From: an uncultured Gilliamella sp.
Lineage (GTDB): Bacteria; Pseudomonadota; Gammaproteobacteria; Enterobacterales; Orbaceae
Direction of reading: 5' to 3'
Assembly (NCBI GenBank): GCA_945271295.1
Contig: CALYPG010000026.1
Span: 1-38,702, forward strand
Length of the DNA: 38,702 nt
Shown here: one piece after another, positions 17,374-27,350 of the stretch
Layout of the letters: the number at the start of each line of letters is the position of its first letter
Numbering within the stretch: the stretch's first letter is position 1
Program-made: the position numbers and the translations under genes
Notes under the pieces: model-generated
Seen by the model: only the letters and a program-made list of their open reading frames with translations
What the model was told of the DNA's origin: nothing
Database searches by the model: none

Positions 17374-18378
17374 ATGAAAGCGATAATTTATAAAGGACCA
17401 AAAGAGATAGCTTGTGAACAAATAGCTGAACCACTACTTAGCGAAAATGAAGTTTTAATAAAAGTGAGTCACGCAGGGATTTGTGGTTCTGATCTCAATA
17501 TTTATCTAGGTGTGCACCCAAGAGCAAAAGCACCATTAGTATTAGGTCATGAATTTTCTGGATATATTGTTAATGGCGATCAAGAATTGCCAACTGGTAC
17601 AAAAGTTTGTGTTCGTCCACTCATTTCCTGTTGTAAGTGTTCGGCTTGTCAATCTGGAAACAGTCACGTTTGTGAAACACTCAAACTGTATGGAATTGAT
17701 ACCGCAGGGGGTATGGCCGAATATGTGAAAGTAGATAGAAGTAAAGTGCATGTATTACCGGATGATTTTCCTATGGACTTAGGGGCTTTTGTTGAACCAT
17801 TAGCCGTTGGAGTTCATGCAGTATCAAGAACACCTTTTAAAATTGGCGACGCTGTTGTCGTGTTTGGCGCAGGGACAATCGGACTTTGTGTTGCAAGTGT
17901 ATTAAAACTTGCTGGCGCTAAACAAGTCATTGTTATTGAAACAAATGATTTCCGTATTAATTTAGCTAAAGAGCTTGGTTTCACAGTAATCAATCCAAAA
18001 CAAGAAGATGTTTTAAGTACAGTTTTAAAATTAACTAACCAAGTTGGTGCTGATATTGTTTACGACTGTGCCGCACACCCATCTGTTGCGTTGCAATTAA
18101 CTGATTTGGTAAAAGTTCAAGGTACCATCGAAATTGTTGGTTCATATAAAAAACCCACTGAATTTAAATTACTGGATATTGAGTTTAAAGAGCTCAATAT
18201 TGTCGGCACCAGAGTTTATCAAGCAAGAGACTTTGAAACTGCTATTGAATTTATACAACAAGATTTTCCATATAAAAAGTTACTTACAGTATTAACACCA
18301 GAAGAAGCAAAACAAGGGTTTACTAATGCATTAGCTGGTGAAAATGTTATTAAAACACTGTTTAAATTTTCTGATTAA
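17374..18378 (+). CDS. Zinc-dependent medium-chain alcohol dehydrogenase (polyol or aldonate type)
   Basis: MDR-superfamily oxidoreductase of 334 residues. Catalytic zinc ligands are visible at Cys37 (GICGSD) and His59-Glu60 (GHEFSG). Structural zinc cysteines are C86, C89, C92 and C100, with an extra C87. The coenzyme-binding motif GAGTIG follows at about residues 165-170 and the final third is the usual Rossmann part. It resembles sorbitol, L-idonate 5- and galactitol-1-phosphate dehydrogenases; I cannot choose between them. Placed between a 2-hydroxyacid dehydrogenase and a KduD-like enzyme, it probably oxidises a sugar acid at a secondary hydroxyl. Weak AGGAT ribosome-binding site; same operon. 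Confidence 0.88.
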   Translation: MKAIIYKGPKEIACEQIAEPLLSENEVLIKVSHAGICGSDLNIYLGVHPRAKAPLVLGHEFSGYIVNGDQELPTGTKVCVRPLISCCKCSACQSGNSHVCETLKLYGIDTAGGMAEYVKVDRSKVHVLPDDFPMDLGAFVEPLAVGVHAVSRTPFKIGDAVVVFGAGTIGLCVASVLKLAGAKQVIVIETNDFRINLAKELGFTVINPKQEDVLSTVLKLTNQVGADIVYDCAAHPSVALQLTDLVKVQGTIEIVGSYKKPTEFKLLDIEFKELNIVGTRVYQARDFETAIEFIQQDFPYKKLLTVLTPEEAKQGFTNALAGENVIKTLFKFSD

Positions 18379-18407
18379 TAAAAATATCAATATTAAGGTA
18401 CATAATT

Positions 18408-19169
18408 ATGAAAAATACAAATCCATTTGATTTGACAGGAAAGAATGCGATTATTACCGGCGCATCGAGAGGTATAGGTAAATCGTTAGCAATGAGTTTA
18501 GCCAATGCTGGAGCCAATATCATCATTATAGATGTTATGCGTGATGAACAAACTGAACAAGAAATAAAGAAATACAATGTTACTTGTGAAACAATTACGT
18601 TTGATTTATCTCATTTCGAAGAGTATGAAAATCTCATTTCAGATATTATCAAAAAATACCAACATATTGATATTTTAATTAACAATGCCGGCATACAACG
18701 TCGTCATCCATCTGTAGATTTCCCTAAAAATGATTGGGATTTGGTAATTAATATCAATATGAATGCCGTATTTTTTATGTGTCAACAAGTTGGGAAACAT
18801 ATGATTGATAGAGGGTACGGCAAAATTATTAATATTGCTTCATTACTCGCTTTTCAAGGCGGATATACCATCCCAGCTTATACGGCAGCTAAGTCAGCTG
18901 TGGCTGGTTTTTCTAAATCATTATCAAATGAATGGGCATCAAAAGGAATTACCATCAACTGTATCGCTCCTGGTTACATCGCAACCGAAATGAATACTGC
19001 TTTGATGAATGATGAAACACGTAATCGTCAAATTCTAGAGCGTATTCCAGCAGGACGTTGGGGAAAACCAGAAGACTTAGGTGGAGCAGCTGTGTTTTTA
19101 TCATCATCAGCATCAGATTACATTAATGGATTCACCATTGCAGTAGATGGTGGTTGGTTAGGTAGATAA
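18408..19169 (+). CDS. kduD: KduD-like short-chain dehydrogenase (2-deoxy-D-gluconate 3-dehydrogenase / DKII reductase)
   Basis: Classical SDR of 253 residues, the same length as E. coli KduD, which reduces 3-deoxy-D-glycero-2,5-hexodiulosonate to 2-keto-3-deoxygluconate in unsaturated-uronate catabolism. Seen here: TGASRGIG (17-24), NNAG (92-95), catalytic Ser145, Tyr158 and Lys162, and the KduD-like ending ERIPAGRWGKPEDL then SSASDYINGFTIAVDGGWLGR. The usual companion isomerase KduI is not in the window. The gene follows the zinc dehydrogenase by 29 nt. A terminator-like hairpin follows it at 19191-19227, before the next gene. Another 3-dehydrogenase specificity remains possible. Confidence 0.8.
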   Translation: MKNTNPFDLTGKNAIITGASRGIGKSLAMSLANAGANIIIIDVMRDEQTEQEIKKYNVTCETITFDLSHFEEYENLISDIIKKYQHIDILINNAGIQRRHPSVDFPKNDWDLVININMNAVFFMCQQVGKHMIDRGYGKIINIASLLAFQGGYTIPAYTAAKSAVAGFSKSLSNEWASKGITINCIAPGYIATEMNTALMNDETRNRQILERIPAGRWGKPEDLGGAAVFLSSSASDYINGFTIAVDGGWLGR

Positions 19170-19190
19170 TCAAATATAAATTAATTTTGT

Positions 19191-19710
<520 letters not shown>

Positions 19711-19796
19711 ATTTTTTCTATAACGATAAACAGATTTAAGATAGATCATTTGATCTTATTATGTAGATGATAAATAGTATCTGGTAGGGAATAGTG

Positions 19797-20735
19797 ATGA
19801 GTATAAATATGGCAGTAATTGGAGAGTGCATGATTGAACTCTCAATTAAAGATAATTTAACAACAAGAAGTTTTGGTGGAGATACTTTAAACACATCAAT
19901 TTATTTATCTCGTTTATTTCCTAATAACCAAGTGACAATTCATTATGTAACTGGACTTGGTGTAGATCCGTTCAGCCATGAAATGTTAACTGAATGGCAA
20001 AAAGAGAATATTAACACCGATCTTATTCAACAAATGCATAATAAAATGCCGGGTTTATATGCCATTGTGACTGATAGTTTTGGTGAACGATCTTTTTACT
20101 ATTGGAGAAACGATGCGGCTGCCAAGTTTTGGTTAAAAACAGAACAAACTGAACAAATATGTGAAAAAATAACAAAGTTTGACTATATCTATTTAAGCGG
20201 TATCAGTATCGCTATTTTAGATGAATATAGCATAGATAAGCTAATTGACTTATTAGAACAGTTTAAAGCTAATGGTGGTAAAGTTATTTTTGATAATAAT
20301 TACCGACCAAGATTATGGCGTAGCCAAGAATATGCAAAAAATGTCTATTCTAAAATTCTATCTTACACAGATATCGCATTTTTGACCCAAGATGATGAAA
20401 ACATGCTTTGGGGAAATAATAAATATGAGGATAGCATTATCCGTAGCCGAAAATTAGGGGTAAGCGAAATTATTATTAAACGGGGAAGCGAAAGTTGCAT
20501 TGTTGATACTAAAAATGAACGAATTGAAGTACCTGCAAATATAATTGCCAAGCAAAAAATCATAGATACTACAGCAGCCGGTGATTCTTTTAGTGCAGGC
20601 TACCTATCTGTTAGACTTATGGGAGGATCAATAGAAGCAGCAATAAAAAAAGGACATGATTTAGCGGGTACAGTGATTCAACATCGAGGAGCAATTATCC
20701 CTCCAGAAGCGATGAAAAATGCCATGATATTTTAA
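19797..20735 (+). CDS. kdgK: 2-dehydro-3-deoxygluconokinase KdgK
   Basis: PfkB-family sugar kinase that phosphorylates 2-keto-3-deoxygluconate to KDPG, the substrate of Eda aldolase. The sequence follows E. coli KdgK closely: IAVIGECMIEL-type start, FGGDTLNTSIYLSRL, YYWRNDAAAKFWL, KVIFDNNYRPRLW and the catalytic/anion-hole motif DTTAAGDSFSAGYL. An in-frame GTG lies at 19794, but ATG 19797 has AGGG at better spacing and gives a normal 312-residue protein. Last rightward gene of the cluster, converging on the IclR genes. No eda is in the window, so the aldolase must be elsewhere. Confidence 0.96.
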   Translation: MSINMAVIGECMIELSIKDNLTTRSFGGDTLNTSIYLSRLFPNNQVTIHYVTGLGVDPFSHEMLTEWQKENINTDLIQQMHNKMPGLYAIVTDSFGERSFYYWRNDAAAKFWLKTEQTEQICEKITKFDYIYLSGISIAILDEYSIDKLIDLLEQFKANGGKVIFDNNYRPRLWRSQEYAKNVYSKILSYTDIAFLTQDDENMLWGNNKYEDSIIRSRKLGVSEIIIKRGSESCIVDTKNERIEVPANIIAKQKIIDTTAAGDSFSAGYLSVRLMGGSIEAAIKKGHDLAGTVIQHRGAIIPPEAMKNAMIF

Positions 20736-20768
20736 TGTATTTATTCAGTAATTGGATATAGAAATGAC

Positions 20769-21548
20769 TTAAACTTCATTTTTTATGTTCGAAATATACC
20801 CTAACCGCTTAGAAATAGAATTTGCCGCTTCTTTTAATAAAGAGGCGCATTTTGCCATTTGATTTTGCATTCGGTTGCTAGGCCCTGCAATGCTTATAGC
20901 GGCAACAACATCATTACTGTAGTTAAAAATACCCGATGCAACACAAACCAGTCCTTCTTCCACCTCTTCCCAATCATAAGCTATATTTTCCTGACGAACT
21001 TTTGCTAAAATTTCAGACAATTGGTTTGAATCAGTTACTGTTTTTTGCGTGTATTTTGGCAATGGTGAACACAAAATGCGTTGGATCTCTTCTTCTGCTT
21101 GGTGAGCAAGTAATATTCGACCCAGTCCTGTACAATATGCTGGTCGCATGTGTCCTAAATTTGAACTAGTATGGATTGCATAATTTCCCTCGCTTTTGTA
21201 TAAATAAACCACATTACCACTGTTATATACACCTAAAAAACAAGTTTCATTTAGGGTATTGGAAAGGGACTTAACGAAAGGAATAGCAACATCAACGATA
21301 TTAACATTTACTAAGCTTGATATTCCAAGTTCTAATGATTTAAAACCTAATGTATATCTATTTGATTTTTGGTCATAAAAAACATATTCACGTTCAAGTA
21401 ATGTTTTTAAGATTTTATTAATTACCATTTTATTGAGTTTGGTCGCTTCAATGAGTTCAACACTCGTTACACCAGCAGCACAATTACTAATAACATCTAA
21501 AACAGTAATTGCCTTATCTATGGCAGATGTAGTCTCTTTTTGAGCCAT
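20769..21548 (-). CDS. IclR-family transcriptional regulator (KdgR-like), copy 1
   Basis: Regulator of 259 residues with an N-terminal winged helix (about 10-75; TSVELIEATKLNKMVINKILKTL is the helix-turn-helix) and a C-terminal effector domain of the IclR type (YCTGLGRILLA, EEVEEGLVCVASGIF, AAISIAGPSNRM). KdgR, which represses KDG and pectin catabolism in enterobacteria, is of this class, and the position beside kdgK and kdgT makes the same ligand likely. It lies 54 nt downstream of a second IclR gene on the same strand, and the two are similar along their whole length, suggesting tandem duplication. Probable target: the palindromes in 16013-16385. Confidence 0.9.
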   Translation of the reverse strand: MAQKETTSAIDKAITVLDVISNCAAGVTSVELIEATKLNKMVINKILKTLLEREYVFYDQKSNRYTLGFKSLELGISSLVNVNIVDVAIPFVKSLSNTLNETCFLGVYNSGNVVYLYKSEGNYAIHTSSNLGHMRPAYCTGLGRILLAHQAEEEIQRILCSPLPKYTQKTVTDSNQLSEILAKVRQENIAYDWEEVEEGLVCVASGIFNYSNDVVAAISIAGPSNRMQNQMAKCASLLKEAANSISKRLGYISNIKNEV

Positions 21549-21602
21549 GCTTCTAAACCTCTAAATAAAATAAATAATATTCAATTCAAAACATAGATAA
21601 AG

Positions 21603-22364
21603 TTAATTTTTCTTTTTTAGCTCAGTGGAAATTAATGATGAAATATCTTTTAACTCACTAATAATAAGTTCTTTTTTTTGTATAATTCTAAAAGAAGATC
21701 CTGCAACACTAATTGCACCTACCACTCGATTGGGTTTGGTGAAAATTGGGGTTGCAATACAGGTTAAACCTTCTTCTACTTCTTCATCATCTATTGAATA
21801 ACCGTCAATACATACTTTTGCTAAACTGTTATGTATAGCTTCTCTATCTATAATAGTTTTACTTGTAAATTGAACTAATGGGCGACTTAAAACTTTGTTA
21901 ATTTCAACTAAAGGTTGATAAGCTAATAATGATTTACCAAGACCTGTACAATATACTGGCATTCTACTACCAATATGTGAATTAGTTTTAACTGCCAAAG
22001 CACCTTCTGCTTTATATAAATAAATTATACTACCATCATGATAAACCGCTAAAAAACAGGTCTCATTAATTTTAGCAGCAAGTCTTTTCAAAAAAGGGAT
22101 TGATATTCCAACAAGAGATATGTTCATTAATCCCTTTACGCCTAGTTCAAAGGCTTTCACATCTAAAAAATATTTTTCCGTTGCAACATCGTAACTTAGG
22201 TACTGCCTTTTCTTTAATATATCCAATATTCTATATACTGTCGTTTTTGCCATTCTGCTTAATTTAACAATTTCAGCTAAAGAAATTCCAGAAGAATAAT
22301 GACTAATAATTTCAAGTAAAGTTAGAGCATTGTCTAAAGTGGATTGTTGTTTTTGAAATGACAT
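21603..22364 (-). CDS. IclR-family transcriptional regulator (KdgR-like), copy 2
   Basis: A 253-residue paralogue of the neighbouring regulator. HTH region ISLAEIVKLSRMAKTTVYRILDIL (about 28-51); effector domain with FELGVKGLMN, ETCFLAVYHDGSIIYLYKAEG, YCTGLGKSLLA and EEVEEGLTCIATPIF. The HTH recognition helix differs from copy 1 (MAKTTVYRIL against LNKMVINKIL), so the two may bind different DNA sites, while the effector domains are alike and may sense the same or related ligands. First gene of the leftward pair. The divergent gene to the right is macA, probably unrelated. Confidence 0.9.
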   Translation of the reverse strand: MSFQKQQSTLDNALTLLEIISHYSSGISLAEIVKLSRMAKTTVYRILDILKKRQYLSYDVATEKYFLDVKAFELGVKGLMNISLVGISIPFLKRLAAKINETCFLAVYHDGSIIYLYKAEGALAVKTNSHIGSRMPVYCTGLGKSLLAYQPLVEINKVLSRPLVQFTSKTIIDREAIHNSLAKVCIDGYSIDDEEVEEGLTCIATPIFTKPNRVVGAISVAGSSFRIIQKKELIISELKDISSLISTELKKKN

Positions 22365-22737
22365 TTATTATACTCCACACAAGAATATTATTTGCATACT
22401 CATTACTATTAATTTTTTAATTTAAAAACAATGAAATAAGTAATTAGAGGCACATTGTAAAAGAAAAATCAATTGGTGTACTATTGCTGATTAATTATAT
22501 GTATAAATTAAGCAAAGCAACTACATATTACTTGAATAATTATTTTTTTTCTATAAATTCAAAAATATCTTTCTATTTTGATCTTCTAACTTGTAGATAA
22601 ATTTAACAGATTGATATTTGATATTATTTATTAATTTTCATAATTATTACAATTTATTATTTTTAGTTATCGATTACAATTGGTTGATTAAGATACAATA
22701 TTGATAAAACAATAACAAAATCAAAGGATGAAAAAGA
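22365..22737. other. AT-rich divergent spacer between IclR copy 2 and macA
   Basis: About 370 bp, extremely AT-rich. I see no gene, no copy of the GGAAT-N3-ATTCC palindrome, and no promoter I would defend. TACAAT at 22694-22699 could be a -10 for macA, but no -35 is recognisable. Confidence 0.4.
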
Positions 22738-23934
22738 TTGTTAAAATTTCTTAAAATTAAATACTTAGTTATAGCAGTCATAATCTTGGTAGTTCTCTAT
22801 GTTGTAAAATCAATCATTTCCCCTACTGAAACTAAATTTAATTATATTACTGCTCCTGTTACCAAAGGTAATATTGAAAAAACGGTACTTGCAGATGGTA
22901 CCATTAGTGCTTTTAAACAAGTAAGTGTTGGTGCACAGGTTTCTGGCCAGATCAAAAAATTATATGTTGAGTTAGGTGATGAAGTTAAGCAAGGTGATAT
23001 GATTGCCGAAATTGATGATCTAAAACAGAACAATGATTTAAAACAATCAGAAGCTTCACTTAATAGTCTTGAAGCACAGCGTACATCAAAAAAAGCTAAG
23101 TTAGTTAATTATCAATTAACTTATGAACGTCAACTAAAATTAGTTAACAAAGGCGTGGGTATTCAATCAGATTTGGATTCAGCGAAAGCCGAACTTGATG
23201 CAATTAAAGCAGATATTGCTGCTTTAGATGCTGATATTGTCAAAGCACAGGTTGCCGTTGATACAGCTAAGGTGAATTTAGGTTATACTAAAATCCGTTC
23301 TCCTATTGATGGTATAATCGTTGCTATTCCAGTTGATGAAGGGCAAACTGTTAATTCCGTGCAAAGTGCTCCAACTATTGTAAAAGTTGCTCAGCTTGAT
23401 AAGATGACAATTCAGGCGCAAATCTCAGAAGCTGACGTGATCAATGTTAAAAAAGGTATGCCTGTCTATTTTACGATTTTAGGTCAACCTAATAAGCGAT
23501 TTGATGGATTAACATTACGTGCTATTGAACCAGCGCCAGATTCAATTAATACCGAAAGTTCAACTAATGCCAGTGCATCATCTTCTACAACTAAAAGTGC
23601 TATTTATTATAATGGCTTATTGGATGTAGATAATCCAAATCACATATTACGTATTTCAATGACGGCTCAAGTTTATATAGTACTTGCTGAAGAAAAAGAT
23701 GTTCTTTTAATTCCATCCCAAGCAATTCAAAAGAATTTAGCAAATAATAAAGCTATTGTTTACCTATTAAATCAACAAAAAGATATTGAAGAACGTGAAG
23801 TTGTTTTAGGCATTAATAATAACGTTAATGTCGAAATAAAATCAGGACTCAAAGAAGGTGAAATAGTTGTAATTAGTAATACAAATGGTGCTTTATTAGG
23901 TAACAATGCAAGAGCGCCAAGGGTTCGGTTCTGA
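22738..23934 (+). CDS. macA: MacA-type periplasmic adaptor of an ABC exporter
   Basis: Membrane-fusion protein linking the MacB transporter to a TolC-like channel for export of macrolides, haem-like molecules or peptides. The 398-residue protein has a single N-terminal membrane anchor (about 9-25), a split lipoyl domain ([22 protein letters not shown] and [14 protein letters not shown]), a helical hairpin (about 95-175) and a beta-barrel region with a Ser-rich insert near 280. The start is TTG at 22738: an in-frame stop lies at 22729-22731, no in-frame ATG follows for a long way, and AAAGGA sits nine bases upstream. An out-of-frame ATG at 22728 starts an eight-codon reading frame. Operon with macB. 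Confidence 0.92.
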   Translation: MLKFLKIKYLVIAVIILVVLYVVKSIISPTETKFNYITAPVTKGNIEKTVLADGTISAFKQVSVGAQVSGQIKKLYVELGDEVKQGDMIAEIDDLKQNNDLKQSEASLNSLEAQRTSKKAKLVNYQLTYERQLKLVNKGVGIQSDLDSAKAELDAIKADIAALDADIVKAQVAVDTAKVNLGYTKIRSPIDGIIVAIPVDEGQTVNSVQSAPTIVKVAQLDKMTIQAQISEADVINVKKGMPVYFTILGQPNKRFDGLTLRAIEPAPDSINTESSTNASASSSTTKSAIYYNGLLDVDNPNHILRISMTAQVYIVLAEEKDVLLIPSQAIQKNLANNKAIVYLLNQQKDIEEREVVLGINNNVNVEIKSGLKEGEIVVISNTNGALLGNNARAPRVRF

Positions 23935-23935
23935 T

Positions 23936-25906
23936 ATGGTAAACAATAATAATCCTCTTATTAAATTGGAGAATATTGTTCGTGAGTTTCCTGCCGGGGA
24001 ATCGACAATACAAGTTCTCAAAAAAATAAATTTGACTATCAATGCGGGTGAAATGGTTGCCATTATTGGGGCATCGGGTTCTGGAAAATCAACCTTGATG
24101 AATATTTTAGGTTGTTTAGACAAACCAACAACCGGAACCTACTTAATTGGAGGCCGAGCAACGGGCAAATTATCGCCAAATGAGCTTGCTCAATTACGCC
24201 GTGAACACTTTGGTTTTATTTTTCAACGCTATCATTTATTAAATGCTTTAACCGCACAAGGTAATGTGGAAATACCAGCTATTTATGCCGGCGTAAGTAA
24301 TGAAGAACGACAAACGCGTGCGGTTAAAATTCTAACGCGTTTAGGGCTTGCTGATAAAATTCATAACAAACCTAATCAACTATCTGGCGGTCAACAACAA
24401 CGCGTCAGTATTGGCCGAGCCTTAATAAATGGTGGGCAAATTATTTTAGCTGATGAGCCAACCGGGGCATTAGATCGTAAGAGTGGCTTGGAAGTAATGG
24501 CAATTTTACGCGAACTGCACCAACAAGGTCATACAGTAATAATTGTCACCCATGATGCTAATATCGCTAAAAGTGCAGAGCGAATCATTGAAATTAGTGA
24601 TGGCAATATTATTTCTGATTCAATTAATTGTGAGTATCAATCCAAGCAAGCTGATAATCGGCAAGTTAAACAAATTGAAACAACTAAAACAAAAGATAAT
24701 TTCTTAGCAAGATATGATCGTTTTCGTGATGCATTTAAAATGGCAATCTTGTCGATGCTTTCTCAGCGATTACGCACATTTTTAACTATGCTAGGTATCA
24801 TTATCGGCATTGCTTCTGTGGTATCAGTTGTAGCCTTAGGTCAAGGAACAAAGCAAAAGATATTATCAAATATCAATTCTATGGGAACCAGTACATTAGA
24901 AATTTACGCCGGTACGGGCTTTGGTGATCGTAATGCCGATAAAATTACTACTTTACGTTCATCAGATGCTGATTTTTTAGCTAAACAAAGTTTTGTACAT
25001 AGTACTACACCTAATCTTTCAACCAGTGTTTATTTCCGAATTAATAATCTTGCAGTCACCGGAAATGTTAATGGTGTAGGCGAACAATTTTTTGCTGTCC
25101 GTGGTTATAATATAACCAAAGGAATTGCTTTTGACGAAAATAGTATCACGTCTTCAGCACAAGATGCAGTAATTGATGACAATACAGAAAAACGATTATT
25201 TGCTAATCAAGATCCTATTGGTAAAATTTTAATGGTGGGGCAACTACCTGTCAGAATAATTGGTATTGCTACCAAACAGCAACAAGGTTTTGGTAGTAGT
25301 GAAAGTTTGAATGTTTGGTTGCCTTACACAACCGTTATTAATCGTATGGTTGGACAAACCTCATTAAAAAGTATAACCGTACGTATTAATGATGATGTTG
25401 ACTTATCTGTAGCTGAACAAGCCATTAATAAAATCATGTTGCAACGACATGGAACTAAAGATTTTTTTATCTTCAATTCGGACAATATTCGTGAAACAAT
25501 TAATTCATCTGCTTGGGTAATGACACTATTAGTCTCGGCAATTGCTTTGATTTCATTAGTCGTTGGTGGAATTGGCGTGATGAATATTATGTTAGTTTCT
25601 GTAACAGAAAGAACACGAGAAATAGGCGTGAGAATGGCGGTTGGAGCTCGCTCAAGTGATATTTTACAACAATTTTTAATTGAGGCTATATTAGTTTGCC
25701 TAATTGGTGGAACATTAGGTATTTTACTTTCATTTATGATAGGTTTTATTTTTAATTATTTTGTCACTTCATTTGCAATGAGCTTTTCAGCAGTCGCCAT
25801 TATTGCTGCATTTAGCTGTTCAAGTATGATTGGTATAATTTTTGGCTATGTTCCAGCTAAACGTGCTGCTAATCTTGATCCAATCTATGCGTTAGAACGA
25901 GAATAA
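23936..25906 (+). CDS. macB: MacB-type ABC exporter (ATPase-permease fusion)
   Basis: Inner-membrane homodimeric exporter working with MacA. About 656 residues: ATPase domain with GASGSGKS (45-52), [18 protein letters not shown] and an H-loop VTHD; then a linker, TM1 ([18 protein letters not shown]), a large periplasmic domain, and three C-terminal membrane segments including [27 protein letters not shown] signatures and the closing [16 protein letters not shown]. Two starts are possible. The ATG at 23906 overlaps macA by 29 nt and has AGG six bases upstream. The ATG at 23936, one base past the macA stop, gives the usual N-terminus, and I prefer it. Most like E. coli MacB, but natural substrate unknown. 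Confidence 0.93.
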   Translation: MVNNNNPLIKLENIVREFPAGESTIQVLKKINLTINAGEMVAIIGASGSGKSTLMNILGCLDKPTTGTYLIGGRATGKLSPNELAQLRREHFGFIFQRYHLLNALTAQGNVEIPAIYAGVSNEERQTRAVKILTRLGLADKIHNKPNQLSGGQQQRVSIGRALINGGQIILADEPTGALDRKSGLEVMAILRELHQQGHTVIIVTHDANIAKSAERIIEISDGNIISDSINCEYQSKQADNRQVKQIETTKTKDNFLARYDRFRDAFKMAILSMLSQRLRTFLTMLGIIIGIASVVSVVALGQGTKQKILSNINSMGTSTLEIYAGTGFGDRNADKITTLRSSDADFLAKQSFVHSTTPNLSTSVYFRINNLAVTGNVNGVGEQFFAVRGYNITKGIAFDENSITSSAQDAVIDDNTEKRLFANQDPIGKILMVGQLPVRIIGIATKQQQGFGSSESLNVWLPYTTVINRMVGQTSLKSITVRINDDVDLSVAEQAINKIMLQRHGTKDFFIFNSDNIRETINSSAWVMTLLVSAIALISLVVGGIGVMNIMLVSVTERTREIGVRMAVGARSSDILQQFLIEAILVCLIGGTLGILLSFMIGFIFNYFVTSFAMSFSAVAIIAAFSCSSMIGIIFGYVPAKRAANLDPIYALERE

Positions 25907-25921
25907 AAAGACTGATTAAAA

Positions 25922-25961
25922 TAAAAAATCCCCTTACTAATATTCAACATATAAGGGGATT
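25922..25961 (-). terminator. Terminator between macB and dsbA, bidirectional
   Basis: A perfect 10-bp stem (25927-25936 with 25952-25961) with a 15-nt loop. On the minus strand a U6 run follows, so it terminates the dsbA transcript well. On the plus strand the tail is only TTTACTA, giving weaker termination after macB. Confidence 0.8.
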
Positions 25962-26042
25962 TACTATCAATACTTACTTATTTATTAATAATTTAGTATA
26001 AAATTCTTTTTTAAATTAACTCAATAAAAAATCTTTATTAAA

Positions 26043-26765
26043 TTATTTCTTATTTAGCTTTCTATCAGGATTAACATTGGGATCTAAATTTACCAGAAAT
26101 GCTGCTACTCGTGCATAATCATTGATAAATGCTTGATCCGTTGTTCGATCAAGTGCTTGTGGATTAATATAAAACTTACGATTTACCACAACAGTCGGTA
26201 TAGATGTAGGTTTCATCTCTTTGATTGCATCAATTTGTTGAGCCATAAAAGCTTTCACCAAAAAGTTATCTTTAGTTTTATCATAGGTTTGTTCATCAAC
26301 ACCCAATGTTTTAAACACTGCTTTGATATCTTCTGCTGTTTTTATTTTATGATCTCTTTGTACTGCAAAATAAAGTGCATCTAAGGCTTTATCCTGTATA
26401 TCAAGCACATTAGCCACAGCCCAAGCTTGTGCTAACTCCATTGCTAGTGGACCAAAATCTATTAAATGATAACGTTTAAATTTTATGCTTTCTGGTAAAT
26501 TTTTAGCGATTGCCTGTGAACCATGATATTCAGTTTCAAATTTAAAACAACTTGGACAATTGAATGAAAAAAACTCAATCACTTCTTTATCTGGAGAGGG
26601 GTAAGTTGGTAAGACAATATATTGTTTGTCCATTTCAATGGGTTCTGATGTCGTTACTGCACTTGTTGATTGAGGGGTATCTGTTTTTGAGGTTACTTGT
26701 GGCTCCTGCGCAAAACAGCTTACAGAAAAGAGTAATGTACTTATAGCAATAAGCGTCTTTTTCAT
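26043..26765 (-). CDS. dsbA: Thiol:disulfide oxidoreductase DsbA, CPSC active site
   Basis: Periplasmic thioredoxin-fold oxidase that puts disulfides into exported proteins. The 240-residue protein has a signal peptide (MKKTLIAISTLLFSVSCFA), a Ser/Thr/Pro-rich stretch (about 21-45) absent from E. coli DsbA, the active site FFSFNCPSC (C70, C73), LAQAWAVANVL, and cis-proline segment SIPTVVVNRKF. The dipeptide between the cysteines is Pro-Ser, not the Pro-His of E. coli, which should change the redox potential. AGGAG precedes the ATG. It follows yihD by 14 nt in one operon; the kinase gene srkA that lies between them in E. coli is missing. Confidence 0.93.
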   Translation of the reverse strand: MKKTLIAISTLLFSVSCFAQEPQVTSKTDTPQSTSAVTTSEPIEMDKQYIVLPTYPSPDKEVIEFFSFNCPSCFKFETEYHGSQAIAKNLPESIKFKRYHLIDFGPLAMELAQAWAVANVLDIQDKALDALYFAVQRDHKIKTAEDIKAVFKTLGVDEQTYDKTKDNFLVKAFMAQQIDAIKEMKPTSIPTVVVNRKFYINPQALDRTTDQAFINDYARVAAFLVNLDPNVNPDRKLNKK

Positions 26766-26779
26766 ATATTTTATTCTCC

Positions 26780-27049
26780 TTATTCTTTAATAATTCCGCG
26801 CGCTTTTAATAATGCGGTTTTAAAATCTTCTTCATAATCTTTTTTCAGTCCAGGAATAGCGTCGTATTTATCCGAATCTCGCATTTTTAAATGATAAATT
26901 AAAACTTCATCACTTAAATCTTTTAGTTCTCCTTTGAAGCCAGCCTCTTGACCTAATTTAACTAAAAATTGTAATAAATTAAGATCAGAATCTTTTTCCC
27001 AAGCATTTTGTAACAACTGCATTAATTCATCAATACGATGACATTTCAT
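26780..27049 (-). CDS. yihD: YihD family protein (DUF1040)
   Basis: Small soluble protein of 89 residues, the same length as E. coli YihD, function unknown. Typical features are [28 protein letters not shown] and [24 protein letters not shown] lies upstream of the ATG. In enterobacteria yihD sits between mobA and srkA-dsbA; here it heads a two-gene operon with dsbA and mobA is divergent, so the neighbourhood is partly conserved. Confidence 0.92.
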   Translation of the reverse strand: MKCHRIDELMQLLQNAWEKDSDLNLLQFLVKLGQEAGFKGELKDLSDEVLIYHLKMRDSDKYDAIPGLKKDYEEDFKTALLKARGIIKE

Positions 27050-27350
27050 AGTTAATACCTTTTTTAATCTTCAATTTATTGGAAGATGATAATATAAATT
27101 TTAACTTAAGTATTCCCAAACTTGGTTTTTCAGAAAACAACAGTAAATACTGTGTTTGATTATTGGCAATAACTGGGGCATATTTACATAATAGAAAAGG
27201 CACTGTTATATTAATATATTGCAATGATGCTTTCTATTAATATGCCTCTTGTACAAGTATGTTTTAATATATATTACCGTACATTTTAAAATAACCTTGG
27301 TATATAGTAATGTTATTTTGGTTTTTCGCAACGTAAAAGAGAAATAATTT
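27050..27350. other. Divergent spacer between yihD and mobA
   Basis: About 300 bp, AT-rich, with no gene supported. It contains a perfect 10-bp palindrome CTTGTACAAG at 27248-27257, which could be an operator, but I recognise no regulator for it. Promoters for both flanking genes must lie here; none is clear enough to mark. Confidence 0.35.
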
